A stretch of 64,000 bases of DNA from contig NZ_JAUSYB010000001.1 of NCBI RefSeq assembly GCF_030816505.1, positions 62,001-126,000 of the forward strand, read 5' to 3'. Each line of letters opens with the position of its first letter. Positions within the stretch are counted from its first letter, which is position 1. The translations under genes were made by a program, and so were the position numbers. Source of the stretch: Microbacterium sp. W4I20 (GTDB lineage Bacteria; Actinomycetota; Actinomycetes; Actinomycetales; Microbacteriaceae). Of the stretch, positions 17,420-26,091 are shown one piece after another. The notes under the pieces are model-generated. The model was not told the origin of the DNA and did not search any database. It saw only the letters and a list, made by a program, of their open reading frames with translations.

Positions 17420-18340
17420 GTGGAATCACGCTCCCTCCCCGTCCCGGACGGCATGGACGGTGAGCGCGTCGACGCCGCCCTTGCGCGGATGCTCGGCTTC
17501 TCGCGCACCTTCGCCGCCGACATCGCCTCTGACGGGGGAGTGCGCCTCGACGGCGTCACTCTCGACAAGTCCGACCGCCTGCGCGGTGGCGCTTGGCTCG
17601 AGGTCGAATGGCAGCCGAAGGAAGGACCCCGGATCGTGCCGATCCCGGTGCCCGATCTCGGCATCGTGTACGACGACGATGACATCGTCGTCGTCGACAA
17701 GCCGTCCGGCGTGGCTGCCCATCCCTCTGTCGGGTGGGAAGGTCCGACGGTCGTCGGTGCGCTGGCGGCCGCCGGCTTCCGCGTCGCGACGAGTGGAGCC
17801 CCCGAGCGACAGGGGGTCGTGCACCGCCTCGACGTCGGTACGAGCGGGTTGATGGTGGTCGCGAAGACCGAGACGGCGTACACGGCTCTCAAGCGCGCGT
17901 TCAAGGAGCGCACGGTCGAGAAGATCTACCACGCGGTGGTGCAGGGCCACCCGGATCCGCTGGTCGGGACGATCGACGCCCCGATCGGACGGCATCCGAA
18001 CCACTCCTGGAAGTTCGCGGTCGTCCCCGACGGCAAGCCCTCGGTGACGCATTACGAGACGCTCGAAGCGTTCCCGGGTGCGTCGCTCCTGGAGATCCAT
18101 CTCGAGACCGGCCGCACGCATCAGATCCGCGTGCACATGGCCGCACACCGGCATCCGTGCGTCGGCGATCCGCTTTACGGCGCCGATCCGACGCTGTCAG
18201 CGCGGCTCGGCCTGACGCGTCAGTGGCTGCATGCGCACAAGCTGGCGTTCTCCCACCCGGCCACGCGCGACTGGGTGCAGTTCGAGTCGCCGTATCCGGC
18301 GGACTTCCGCCACGCGCTGGACGTGCTCCGCGGGGAGTAG
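17420..18340 (+). CDS. RluA/RluD-family rRNA pseudouridine synthase
   Basis: This is a pseudouridine synthase of the RluA family, probably modifying 23S rRNA. The 306-residue protein has an N-terminal S4 RNA-binding domain (about 15-60) and a catalytic domain with [13 protein letters not shown] and the active-site motif [10 protein letters not shown], where Asp138 is the nucleophile. The motif [10 protein letters not shown] is near residue 235. In Gram-positive bacteria this gene commonly follows lspA, as here (3-bp gap, GTG start). The exact target uridines cannot be told from sequence alone. Confidence 0.92.
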   Translation: MESRSLPVPDGMDGERVDAALARMLGFSRTFAADIASDGGVRLDGVTLDKSDRLRGGAWLEVEWQPKEGPRIVPIPVPDLGIVYDDDDIVVVDKPSGVAAHPSVGWEGPTVVGALAAAGFRVATSGAPERQGVVHRLDVGTSGLMVVAKTETAYTALKRAFKERTVEKIYHAVVQGHPDPLVGTIDAPIGRHPNHSWKFAVVPDGKPSVTHYETLEAFPGASLLEIHLETGRTHQIRVHMAAHRHPCVGDPLYGADPTLSARLGLTRQWLHAHKLAFSHPATRDWVQFESPYPADFRHALDVLRGE

Positions 18341-18388
18341 TCCGCGCTTCTCCACCGCGATGTCGCATCGGTGGGGGACACTGGGCGC

Positions 18389-18988
18389 ATGAGCATCGAG
18401 GTTCGTCCGGCCACCGAGTTCGACGACGTCGCGACGCTGGTGGGTCCGAAGAAGCCGACGTCGAATGTCTGCTTCTGCCTGAGCTACCGCATCGGCAACA
18501 AGGAGAATCTCTCCCTGAAGGGACCGGACCGGGCCGCGAAGGTGCGCGAGCTCTGTCATCAGGACCCTCCCCCGGGCGTGATCGCCTACCTCGACGGCGA
18601 ACCGGTCGGGTGGGCCGCGGTGCATCCGCGCAGCGAGACGAGCTTCGCGCGCAACCGTCTCATCCCGCGCGTCGACGATCTCGATGTCTGGTCGCTCTGG
18701 TGCGTGCGGGTACGGCCGGGGTTCCGCAAGCAGGGGATCTCGCACGCGCTGATCGAGGGCGCGGTCGCCTACGCGAAGAAGCGGGGAGCCCCCGCGATCG
18801 AGGGCTATCCGGTCGACAACAAGGGGGAGAAGGTCAACCTGACGATGGCCTACGTCGGCACACGACGCCTGTTCGAGGACGCGGGGTTCACCAAGGCAGC
18901 GGACACGGAATCGGTGCTGGATGGCTTCCCGAGGGTGCTGATGCGGCTCGATCTCGCGGGCTCGAAGAAGTCGTCGAAGAAAACGTGA
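18389..18988 (+). CDS. GNAT-family N-acetyltransferase
   Basis: This 199-residue protein has the GNAT fold. The acetyl-CoA pyrophosphate-binding segment is VRPGFRKQGISHALIEGAV (about 111-129), preceded by LWCVRVR in strand beta-4. YVGTRRLFEDAGFTKA in the C-terminal half is typical of the family. The substrate is unknown. The ATG at 18389 is preceded by GACACT ending 6 nt before it, the leaderless-type spacing seen elsewhere in the window; an in-frame start at 18371 lies upstream of this element. A weak hairpin (about 18352-18376) between rluD and this gene may end the dcw transcript. The stop codon overlaps the -35 of the next promoter. Confidence 0.85.
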   Translation: MSIEVRPATEFDDVATLVGPKKPTSNVCFCLSYRIGNKENLSLKGPDRAAKVRELCHQDPPPGVIAYLDGEPVGWAAVHPRSETSFARNRLIPRVDDLDVWSLWCVRVRPGFRKQGISHALIEGAVAYAKKRGAPAIEGYPVDNKGEKVNLTMAYVGTRRLFEDAGFTKAADTESVLDGFPRVLMRLDLAGSKKSSKKT

Positions 18989-19014
18989 ACCGTCTGTCGC
19001 CGCACGGACAATAC
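18987..19014 (+). promoter_or_regulatory. ECF-type promoter, copy 1 (GAACCG-N16-CAATAC)
   Basis: GAACCG at 18987-18992 and CAATAC at 19009-19014 are separated by 16 nt; the GTG of the sigma gene follows 5 nt later. The same two hexamers with the same 16-nt and 5-nt spacings precede the second sigma gene (20753-20780). GGAAC-type -35 elements are the hallmark of ECF sigma promoters. The short distance implies leaderless transcription and probably autoregulation by the encoded sigma factor. Confidence 0.7.
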
Positions 19015-19019
19015 ACAGC

Positions 19020-19618
19020 GTGAGCACAGACAGCGAGATCATCCGGCGGTCGCTCGATCAACCGGCAGCCTTCGCCGAGTTGTTCGACCGATATGCGCGC
19101 GTGGTCAATTCCTTCGCCACGTATCGCGTCGGGCAGCATGCGGCGGAAGACGTCTTGAGTGAGACGTTCCTCGTCGCGTTCCGCCGTCGTGCCGACTTCG
19201 ACACCGGAGTCGAATCCGCCGTCCCCTGTTGTTCGGCATCGCGTCTCGACTGATCCGCCGGCATCGGACCGTGGAGGCGAAGCACTGGCGCTCGTTCGCG
19301 GCATCCGTCTCGGGAGAGGAGCACTCTTCGGAGGGCGGAGTCGACGACGCGATGACGAAGATCGACGCGGAGCGTGAGGTCGCGGGATTGAAAGCCCGGA
19401 TCGCGGCGTTGGCACCGAAGGATCGCGAGACCCTGCTGCTGTACGCCTGGCAGGGCCTGACCTACGAGGAGATCGCCGCGGCGCTCGGCGTGCCCGTGGG
19501 AACGGTTCGATCGCGGCTGAACCGCGTCCGACGACGATTGGATCCCGCACGGAGAGCAAAGGCGCACGCACAGACACAGATTCCGGCGCAGGCAGACGGA
19601 GCAGGGGGAGTCCGGTGA
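19020..19618 (+). pseudogene. ECF RNA polymerase sigma factor, frame broken by one missing base near 19228
   Basis: The first frame (19020 to a stop at 19253) encodes sigma region 2: DSEIIRRSL, FAELFDRYARVV, DVLSETFLVAFRRR. A second frame (to 19618) continues with FGIASRLIRRHR and region 4: APKDRETLLLYAWQGLTYEEIAAALGV (shown as two parts: APKDRETLLL and the helix-turn-helix GVPVGTVRSRLNRVRRRL). Adding one G after 19228 restores VPWLFGIAS, matching RPWLLGIAT in the intact paralogue at 20786. The corrected protein would be 199 residues. The GTG start directly follows the ECF-type promoter. The stop overlaps the next gene's GTG by 4 bp. Either a real lesion that left one working copy, or a sequence error. 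Confidence 0.88.
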
Positions 19619-20745
19619 ACGTTTTCGAGAGGGTGCAGGAGACCCGTCCGGAGATCGACGGAGCCGACGAGAACATCCTCGCGGCACGCGCGCGGCTGCT
19701 GTACGAGATCCAGGAGGTCCGGCGACCCGCCGGGTCGCGGGATGCGCGACGGCCGTGGATCGTGGCTGCGAGCCTGGTGGGCGCGGCGGCTGCCGTCACC
19801 GCCGGCGCGCTGGTGGTCGGCAACCTGACGGCGCCGACACCGACGGTCGAGGCCGTGCCCACGCGCGAGCCCGGTTCGGTGATCGTGCCGAGCCCGGCGC
19901 CGACCCCGACTCCCACCCCCATGACCGGGCAGGAGGTGCTGGCGGGCGCGGCGAGCGCCGCGGCTGGATTCGCACCGCCCGTGCTGGCTCCGGGGCAGTA
20001 CCTGCGGCGTGCGTGGAAGGCAGAGATTCTGGGTGTCTTCGATGCCGCACTCGGCTACCCGGGGCAACCGGGATACAGCGCTTCGCGCGCGACGGCGTCG
20101 AGTGCGTGGACGATCGGCCTCGACGGGGCCGACTATGCGCCTTCCGATCTCCGAGCCCAGTGGTACACGGAATGGGGGGCGCCCACGGCAGGCAGCGTCT
20201 ACGGCGACGAAGCACAGGCCCGCGCGCAGCAGGCTGGGGCACTGCAGGGTTATGGCCCAGCGCGTCAGGTTGCGCCCACGGAGGCGCCGCGGCTTTCCGA
20301 GGGAGGTGCTGAAGACGTCTTGTGGTTCTTCGAGAACATGCCGCGCGACCCGGAAGCGATGATCGCGTGGATCCGGGACTACAAAGGCCCGGATGCGTCG
20401 GGATGGGCCGACGGGAAGGTCGGGTGGTTGCTCATCGGTCTGCTGTCGCACAATGTCGGGGATCCGGACATGCGTGCGTCGATGTACCGCGCACTCAGCC
20501 TCCTTCCCGGCTCCACGGTAGCGGCGGAAGAGGGCGGCCGACGCACCGTCACCTTCGACTCTCAGCTCGGCGCCCCGGACAGCGGGCAGACGTCGCTGCG
20601 GCGGTTCACGCTGACGATCGACATGGCGACGGGCATCGTGACGCAGACCACGGATACCAGCGATGTCGGGGAAGGGCTGATTCCGGGCGACGTTCCCGAT
20701 TCCCGTATGACGTTCGAGATGAGTGTCGTCGACTCTCTGCCATGA
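19615..20745 (+). CDS. CU044_5270-type membrane protein, partner of sigma factor 1
   Basis: This 376-residue protein has a short cytoplasmic N-terminus, one transmembrane helix (about 48-70), a Pro/Thr linker (85-101) and a large extracellular domain. Proteins of this type occur directly downstream of ECF sigma genes in actinobacteria and are thought to act as sigma regulators or sensors, but no zinc-binding anti-sigma motif (HxxxCxxC) is visible. Shared features with the second copy at 21366 include LAPGQYLR/LSPGQFLR and ENMPRDPEAMIAWIR/AEMPREPQALLDWLR. GTG 19615 overlaps the sigma stop. The role is inferred from position and topology. Confidence 0.75.
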   Translation: MNVFERVQETRPEIDGADENILAARARLLYEIQEVRRPAGSRDARRPWIVAASLVGAAAAVTAGALVVGNLTAPTPTVEAVPTREPGSVIVPSPAPTPTPTPMTGQEVLAGAASAAAGFAPPVLAPGQYLRRAWKAEILGVFDAALGYPGQPGYSASRATASSAWTIGLDGADYAPSDLRAQWYTEWGAPTAGSVYGDEAQARAQQAGALQGYGPARQVAPTEAPRLSEGGAEDVLWFFENMPRDPEAMIAWIRDYKGPDASGWADGKVGWLLIGLLSHNVGDPDMRASMYRALSLLPGSTVAAEEGGRRTVTFDSQLGAPDSGQTSLRRFTLTIDMATGIVTQTTDTSDVGEGLIPGDVPDSRMTFEMSVVDSLP

Positions 20746-20752
20746 GTATTTG

Positions 20753-20780
20753 GAACCGCCTTCGGATTCCGGAGCAATAC
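20753..20780 (+). promoter_or_regulatory. ECF-type promoter, copy 2 (GAACCG-N16-CAATAC)
   Basis: GAACCG at 20753-20758, 16 nt, CAATAC at 20775-20780, then 5 nt to the GTG at 20786. Hexamers and spacings are identical to those before the first sigma gene, while the spacer sequence differs, so selection on the elements is likely. This argues that both modules answer to the same or a closely related sigma factor and are transcribed without a leader. Confidence 0.7.
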
Positions 20781-20785
20781 CTAGT

Positions 20786-21391
20786 GTGAGCACGGATAGC
20801 GAGATCATTCAGCGGTCGCTCGAAGAGCCCGGGGCCTTCTCCGAGATCTTCGAGCGGCACGTCCGGCCGGTCGGCGGCTATATCCGCCGCCGAATCGGCG
20901 CGGACGCGGTCGACGACGTCCTCAGCGAGACGTTCCTCGTCGCCTTCCGGCGACGCGCCGCTTTCGATACGAGCAGCGCGTCCGCGCGGCCGTGGCTGCT
21001 CGGGATCGCCACGCGAATGGTCAAGAGCCATCGCGCAGCCGAAGCGCGGCAGTGGAGGGCTTTCGAAGCGTCGGCATCAGCCGACGGTGTGAAGGAGCAA
21101 GCGCCGCATCTGATCTCCGACGCGCGTCTCGATGCCGACGCGGCACTGCGAGCCCTGGCTCCGCGGATCGCCGCGTTGAGCGTGCGAGAGAGGGACACAC
21201 TGCTCCTCCACGCGTGGGGAGACCTGACCTACGAACAGATCGCCGACGCGCTGGGCGTGCCGGTCGGAACCGTTCGGTCCCGACTGAACCGCGTCCGACG
21301 CAAGCTCGCGCCCCCCGGTTCTCACGGTGCGACCCGACTGACCTGGATGAAGAAGGAGGAGAGCGATGCTGCTTATGGAACGAGTTGGTGA
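20786..21391 (+). CDS. ECF RNA polymerase sigma factor
   Basis: This 201-residue protein has sigma-70 region 2 (FSEIFERHVRPVGGYI, then DVLSETFLVAFRRRAAF) and region 4 with helix-turn-helix (LTYEQIADALGVPVGTVRSR). It is the intact paralogue of the broken sigma gene at 19020. ECF sigma factors direct RNA polymerase to stress or envelope regulons. The GTG at 20786 is chosen because it is 5 nt from the promoter -10 and gives VSTDSEII, aligned with copy 1; the open frame upstream to 20723 is not family-like. It overlaps the following membrane-protein gene by 26 bp. Confidence 0.9.
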   Translation: MSTDSEIIQRSLEEPGAFSEIFERHVRPVGGYIRRRIGADAVDDVLSETFLVAFRRRAAFDTSSASARPWLLGIATRMVKSHRAAEARQWRAFEASASADGVKEQAPHLISDARLDADAALRALAPRIAALSVRERDTLLLHAWGDLTYEQIADALGVPVGTVRSRLNRVRRKLAPPGSHGATRLTWMKKEESDAAYGTSW

Positions 21392-22442
21392 GATCGGGAT
21401 CGACGAAGCGCGCATCTCGGAGGAGAGCGTGCGCGTCGCACGACAGGCGCTGATGCGGGAGACCGCACGGAGCGCGCGCCCCGAGGTCGCGCGACGGCCA
21501 CGCCGGCGGATCTGGGCCGGCGTCGGGATCGGCGGCCTCGTCGCCAGCACCGCGGTGACCGCGATCATCGTCGGGTCTGTCCTGGCGCCACCGGCCGTCC
21601 CCGACGCCGCGGCCGCAGAGATCCTCGAGCACGCGGCCACGGCGACCGTCGATGCGCAGGATGCTTCACTGTCCCCGGGGCAGTTTCTGCGGATCGAGAC
21701 GGTCGGAGAGCACCTGCAGTTCTGGAACTCGGCCTGGGCGGACGACGGGGATGAGAACACCGACGCGTTCAACGCCTCCCGCTCGGGTGCGGATGCCGCG
21801 GTCCTCGTCCGCGACACCCGCGTGCTCTACGTTCCCGCCGATCGTTCGACCGACTGGTTCTACGACTGGGGTCACGCGGAGGTCATCGAGTCCTTCGGCG
21901 AACGCGGTGCGGAGGCTGCCGACGCGTGGTCTCTGAGTCCGGGCCCGAAGGGCACGGGTCGGGGCGTCGTCGAGACACTTCCCGCGGGAGAGTATCTGGC
22001 CGAGGGCGGTGATACGCCGCCGATGCCGTATCTGGCGGACCGCTACCGCCCGTTCTATGCCGAGATGCCGAGAGAGCCGCAGGCGCTGCTCGACTGGCTG
22101 CGCGCGCAGTCAGGGATGACGGGGACGGAGGCTGATCGATGGGTCGCGGCGGGGCTCTCCGATCCCTCGGCGATCAATCTGATGCCCGCCGATCTTCGGG
22201 CCTCCTTCTTCCGGGCGATCGCGCTCATGCCCGGGTTCGAGGTCGTGGCGGAGGACAGCGCGTCCGCGACGCTGCAGTACGTCGTGCCGGGCCATCGGAC
22301 CACGACCATCGTGATCGACACGCATCAAGGACTGGTCCTCTCGATCGCTGAGAACTATGGGTCGGGTGGTCCGGCGGGCGACACCCAGGAATCCGTGACG
22401 CGCGTCGTCACCTCCGTGGTGGGCTCGGCTCCGGCCTCGTAG
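21366..22442 (+). CDS. CU044_5270-type membrane protein, partner of sigma factor 2
   Basis: This 358-residue protein has a basic cytoplasmic segment (about 38-48), one transmembrane helix (about 50-74) and a large outer domain. It parallels the product of 19615 in layout and in several motifs (LSPGQFLRIE, DWFYDWG, AEMPREPQALLDWLR, DLRASFFRAIALMPG). It probably senses or restrains with the upstream sigma factor; this is inferred from operon position. ATG 21366 has the strong Shine-Dalgarno GGAGGAG at 21355-21361. A second ATG at 21375 is possible. A long hairpin (22451-22485) follows the stop. Confidence 0.75.
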   Translation: MLLMERVGEIGIDEARISEESVRVARQALMRETARSARPEVARRPRRRIWAGVGIGGLVASTAVTAIIVGSVLAPPAVPDAAAAEILEHAATATVDAQDASLSPGQFLRIETVGEHLQFWNSAWADDGDENTDAFNASRSGADAAVLVRDTRVLYVPADRSTDWFYDWGHAEVIESFGERGAEAADAWSLSPGPKGTGRGVVETLPAGEYLAEGGDTPPMPYLADRYRPFYAEMPREPQALLDWLRAQSGMTGTEADRWVAAGLSDPSAINLMPADLRASFFRAIALMPGFEVVAEDSASATLQYVVPGHRTTTIVIDTHQGLVLSIAENYGSGGPAGDTQESVTRVVTSVVGSAPAS

Positions 22443-22450
22443 TGCCAGTT

Positions 22451-22485
22451 CCGACCCCGTCATCGGCCTCCGATGTCGGGGTCGG
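22451..22485 (+). terminator. Long hairpin between the sigma module and dnaE
   Basis: A 16-bp stem with one mismatch (22451-22466 pairs with 22470-22485) closes a 3-nt loop, 8 bp after the stop of the membrane-protein gene. There is no U-tract. It probably ends the sigma-module transcript. Its right arm lies where the -35 region of the dnaE promoter would be, so it may also affect dnaE. Confidence 0.6.
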
Positions 22486-22489
22486 AAAG

Positions 22490-22495
22490 TAGACT
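22490..22495 (+). promoter_or_regulatory. TAGACT -10 element of dnaE
   Basis: TAGACT ends 7 nt before the dnaE ATG, and no Shine-Dalgarno is present between them. This spacing puts the transcription start at or next to the ATG, i.e. a leaderless mRNA. The -35 would fall in the right arm of the hairpin at 22470-22485. Confidence 0.55.
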
Positions 22496-22502
22496 CGAAC
22501 CC

Positions 22503-25500
22503 ATGGCATCCGACTCCTTCGCCCACCTGCACGTGCACAGCGAATACTCGATGCTCGACGGTGCGGCGAAGATCGCGTCGATGACTCAGGCGGCCGCCGA
22601 TTACGGGATGCCGGCCATCGCGGTCACCGACCACGGCAACACTTTCGCCGCCTTCGAGTTCTACCGGGCGGCCAATGCGGCGGGCGTCAAGCCGATCATC
22701 GGGCTCGAGGCGTACGTCACTCCGGGAACCCATCGCAGCGACAAATCCCGAGTGCAGTGGGGCTCGCCCGACCAGAAGAGCGACGACGTCTCGGGTTCCG
22801 GTGCATACACCCACATGACGATGTGGAGCGAGACCACCCAGGGCATGCACAACCTGTTCCGGCTCAGCTCCCGGTCGAGCATGGAGGGCTACTACTTCAA
22901 GCCGCGAATGGACCGCGAGCTGCTGCAGACCTATTCCAAGGGACTGATCGCGACGACCGGATGCCCGTCGGGCGAGATCCAGACCCGTCTGCGTCTGGGT
23001 CAGTACGACGCCGCGCGCGCGGCTGCGGCCGAGTTCCAGGATCTGTTCGGCAAGGAGAACTATTTCGCCGAGATCATGGACCACGGGCTCTCGATCGAGC
23101 GGCGCGTGATGACCGATCTCCTGCGCCTCGCGAAAGACCTCAACATCCCGCTGGTCGGAACGAACGACTCGCACTACACGCACCAGCACGAGGCCGATGC
23201 GCACGAAGCACTGCTCTGCGTGCAGTCCGGATCCACCCTCGATGACCCGAACCGCTTCAAATTCGACGGCGACGGCTACTACATCAAGACCGCCGCCGAG
23301 ATGCGGCAGCTCTTCCGCGACCACCCCGAGGCCTGCGACAACACGCTGCTGATCGCCGAGCGGTGCGAAGTCGAGTTCAACACTGCGGCGAACTACATGC
23401 CGCGCTTCCCCGTGCCCGACGGCGAGACCGAGGACAGCTGGCTCATCAAGGAGGTCGAGGTCGGCCTGCAGTACCGGTACCCCAACGGCATCCCCGACAA
23501 GGTGCGCAAGCAGGCCGAGTACGAGACCGGGATCATCCTGCAGATGGGCTTCCCCGGCTACTTCCTGGTCGTCGCCGACTTCATCAACTGGGCCAAGGAC
23601 AACGGCATCCGCGTGGGGCCGGGGCGTGGTTCCGGCGCCGGATCGATGGTCGCCTACGCCATGCGCATCACCGACCTCGACCCGCTCGAGCACGGCCTCA
23701 TCTTCGAGCGGTTCCTGAACCCTGACCGCGTCTCGATGCCCGACTTCGACGTCGACTTCGATGATCGTCGCCGCGGCGAGGTGATCGAGTACGTCACTCA
23801 GAAGTACGGCTCGGAGCGCGTGGCTCAGATCGTGACCTACGGCACGATCAAGTCGAAGCAGGCCCTGAAGGACGCCGGACGCGTGCTGGGCTTCCCCTTC
23901 AGCATGGGAGAGCGGCTGACCAAGGCCATGCCGCCGCCCGTGATGGGCAAGGACATGGAACTCGGCGGCATGTTTGACTCCGCGCACAAGCGCTACAAGG
24001 AGGCGAGCGAGTTCCGAGCTCTCATCGAGACCGACCCCGAGGCGAAGACCGTCTTCGACCGGGCGCTCGGACTCGAAGGGCTGAAGCGCCAGTGGGGTGT
24101 GCACGCGGCCGGTGTGATCATGTCGTCCGAGCCACTGCTCGACATCATCCCGATCATGCGCCGCGAGCAGGACGGGCAGATCGTCACGCAGTTCGACTAC
24201 CCTTCGTGCGAGTCGCTCGGTCTGATCAAGATGGACTTCCTGGGGCTCCGCAACCTCACGATCATCTCCGACGCGCTCGACAACATCCGCATGAACCGTG
24301 GCGAGGAACTCGACCTCGAGCATCTCGAGCTCGACGACCGCGGCGCATACGACCTGCTCGGTCGCGGCGAGTCGCTGGGAGTGTTCCAGCTCGACGGCGG
24401 GCCGATGCGATCGCTGATGCGTCTGATGAAGCCCGACAACTTCGGCGACATCTCGGCTCTGATCGCCCTCTACCGGCCGGGTCCGATGGGCGCGAACTCG
24501 CACACGAACTATGCGCTGCGCAAGAACGGCCAGCAGCCGATCACCCCGATCCATCCCGAGTTCGAGGAGTCTCTCGCCGACATCCTCGACGAGTCCTACG
24601 GCCTGATCATCTATCAGGAGCAGGTGATGGCCATCGCCCAGCGGGTGGCCGGGTTCTCGCTCGGTCAGGCAGACATCCTCCGCCGCGCGATGGGAAAGAA
24701 GAAGAAGTCCGAGCTCGACAAGCAGTTCGAGGGCTTCCAGGCCGGCATGCACGCCAACGGGTACTCCGACGGCGCCGTCAATGCCATCTGGGAGATCCTG
24801 CTGCCGTTCTCCGACTACGCGTTCAACAAAGCGCACTCGGCGGCGTACGGCGTCGTCTCGTACTGGACGGCATACCTCAAGGCCCACTATCCGGCCGAGT
24901 ACATGGCCGCGCTGCTCACCAGCGTCGGCGACTCCAAGGACAAGATGGCGCTGTACCTCAACGAGTGCCGGCGCATGGGGATCAAGGTGCTCCCGCCCGA
25001 CGTGTCCGAGTCGATCAACTACTTCGCCGCCGTCGGCGATGACATCCGATTCGGTCTCGGTGCCGTGCGCAACGTGGGCAGCAACGTCGTCGACGGCATC
25101 GTGAAGGCGAGGAAGGATGCCCGCTTCGACTCCTTCCACCACTTCCTCGACAAGGTGCCGCTGCACGTGGCGAACAAGCGCACCGTCGAGTCGCTCATCA
25201 AGGCCGGCGCGTTCGACACCATGGGCGACACGCGACGCGCCCTCATGGAAGTGCACGAGGATGCCGTCGAGGCGGCGGTGGACCGCAAGCGCAACGAGGC
25301 GCAGGGGGCGATCGGGTTCGACTTCGACAGCCTCTACGACGGGCTCGAGGAGGTGGCGCCCGCCAAGGTGCCGGCACGCCCGGAGTGGATCAAGAAGGAC
25401 AAGCTCGCGTTCGAGCGTGAGATGCTCGGCCTGTATGTCTCCGACCATCCGCTCGCGGGCCTCGAGATGCCGCTCGCCAAACACGCCTCCATTTCCATCC

Positions 25501-26021
25501 ACGACCTGAACAACTCCGAGGACATGCAGGACGGCGACCAGGTGACTGTCGCAGGACTCGTGACCAGCGTGCAGCACCGCGTCGCCAAGGCCAGCGGAAA
25601 CCCGTACGGCATGATCACGGTCGAGGACTTCAACGGCGAGGTCACCGTGATGTTCATGGGCAAGACCTACACCGAGTTCCAGCACATCCTGCAGCAGGAC
25701 TCCATCCTCGCGGTCCGCGGTCGGGTGTCGCGGCGCGATGACGGGCTGAACCTCCACGCGCAGTCGGCGTTCGCGCCCGACGTCGGGTCGTTCGACGCCG
25801 CCGGCCCTCTGGCGCTCGTGCTCGCCGAGCAGCGCGCCACCGAACGCGTCATGAATGAGCTCGCCGAGATCCTGCGCCGGCACAACGGCGATACCGAGGT
25901 GCTGCTCCGTGTGCACCGCGGCGGCACAGCCAAGGTGTTCGAGGTGCCGATGCCCGTCAAGGTGACCGCAGACCTGTTCGGAGACCTCAAGTCTCTGCTC
26001 GGACCTGCCTGTCTGGGATGA
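22503..26021 (+). CDS. dnaE: DNA polymerase III alpha subunit DnaE1
   Basis: DnaE is the replicative polymerase subunit. The protein is 1172 residues, the size of the essential actinobacterial DnaE1. The N-terminal PHP domain starts with HLHVHSEYSMLDG (8-20). The palm holds the catalytic Asp motif PDFDVDFDD at 413-421. Other family motifs are GPGRGSGAGSMVAYA, ALYRPGPMGANSH, YQEQVM and FNKAHSAAYG. An OB-fold lies near residues 1010-1085 (VTVAGLVTSVQHRV). ATG 22503 is set by the PHP start and the -10 element 7 nt upstream; the in-frame ORF back to 22473 runs into the hairpin. Confidence 0.96.
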   Translation: MASDSFAHLHVHSEYSMLDGAAKIASMTQAAADYGMPAIAVTDHGNTFAAFEFYRAANAAGVKPIIGLEAYVTPGTHRSDKSRVQWGSPDQKSDDVSGSGAYTHMTMWSETTQGMHNLFRLSSRSSMEGYYFKPRMDRELLQTYSKGLIATTGCPSGEIQTRLRLGQYDAARAAAAEFQDLFGKENYFAEIMDHGLSIERRVMTDLLRLAKDLNIPLVGTNDSHYTHQHEADAHEALLCVQSGSTLDDPNRFKFDGDGYYIKTAAEMRQLFRDHPEACDNTLLIAERCEVEFNTAANYMPRFPVPDGETEDSWLIKEVEVGLQYRYPNGIPDKVRKQAEYETGIILQMGFPGYFLVVADFINWAKDNGIRVGPGRGSGAGSMVAYAMRITDLDPLEHGLIFERFLNPDRVSMPDFDVDFDDRRRGEVIEYVTQKYGSERVAQIVTYGTIKSKQALKDAGRVLGFPFSMGERLTKAMPPPVMGKDMELGGMFDSAHKRYKEASEFRALIETDPEAKTVFDRALGLEGLKRQWGVHAAGVIMSSEPLLDIIPIMRREQDGQIVTQFDYPSCESLGLIKMDFLGLRNLTIISDALDNIRMNRGEELDLEHLELDDRGAYDLLGRGESLGVFQLDGGPMRSLMRLMKPDNFGDISALIALYRPGPMGANSHTNYALRKNGQQPITPIHPEFEESLADILDESYGLIIYQEQVMAIAQRVAGFSLGQADILRRAMGKKKKSELDKQFEGFQAGMHANGYSDGAVNAIWEILLPFSDYAFNKAHSAAYGVVSYWTAYLKAHYPAEYMAALLTSVGDSKDKMALYLNECRRMGIKVLPPDVSESINYFAAVGDDIRFGLGAVRNVGSNVVDGIVKARKDARFDSFHHFLDKVPLHVANKRTVESLIKAGAFDTMGDTRRALMEVHEDAVEAAVDRKRNEAQGAIGFDFDSLYDGLEEVAPAKVPARPEWIKKDKLAFEREMLGLYVSDHPLAGLEMPLAKHASISIHDLNNSEDMQDGDQVTVAGLVTSVQHRVAKASGNPYGMITVEDFNGEVTVMFMGKTYTEFQHILQQDSILAVRGRVSRRDDGLNLHAQSAFAPDVGSFDAAGPLALVLAEQRATERVMNELAEILRRHNGDTEVLLRVHRGGTAKVFEVPMPVKVTADLFGDLKSLLGPACLG

Positions 26022-26026
26022 GCGGG

Positions 26027-26032
26027 TAGGAT
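26027..26032 (+). promoter_or_regulatory. TAGGAT -10-like element after dnaE
   Basis: TAGGAT lies 5 bp after the dnaE stop and 59 bp before the chosen ATG of the next gene. Its sequence matches -10 elements found before trpD and nrdR. It would give a leader of about 50 nt ending in AAAGGA. Confidence 0.4.
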
Positions 26033-26091
26033 CGTGAGCCGTCGGACGCACGATGAGTGCTGCCGTCGATCCCCGTGACGAAAGGACGACC

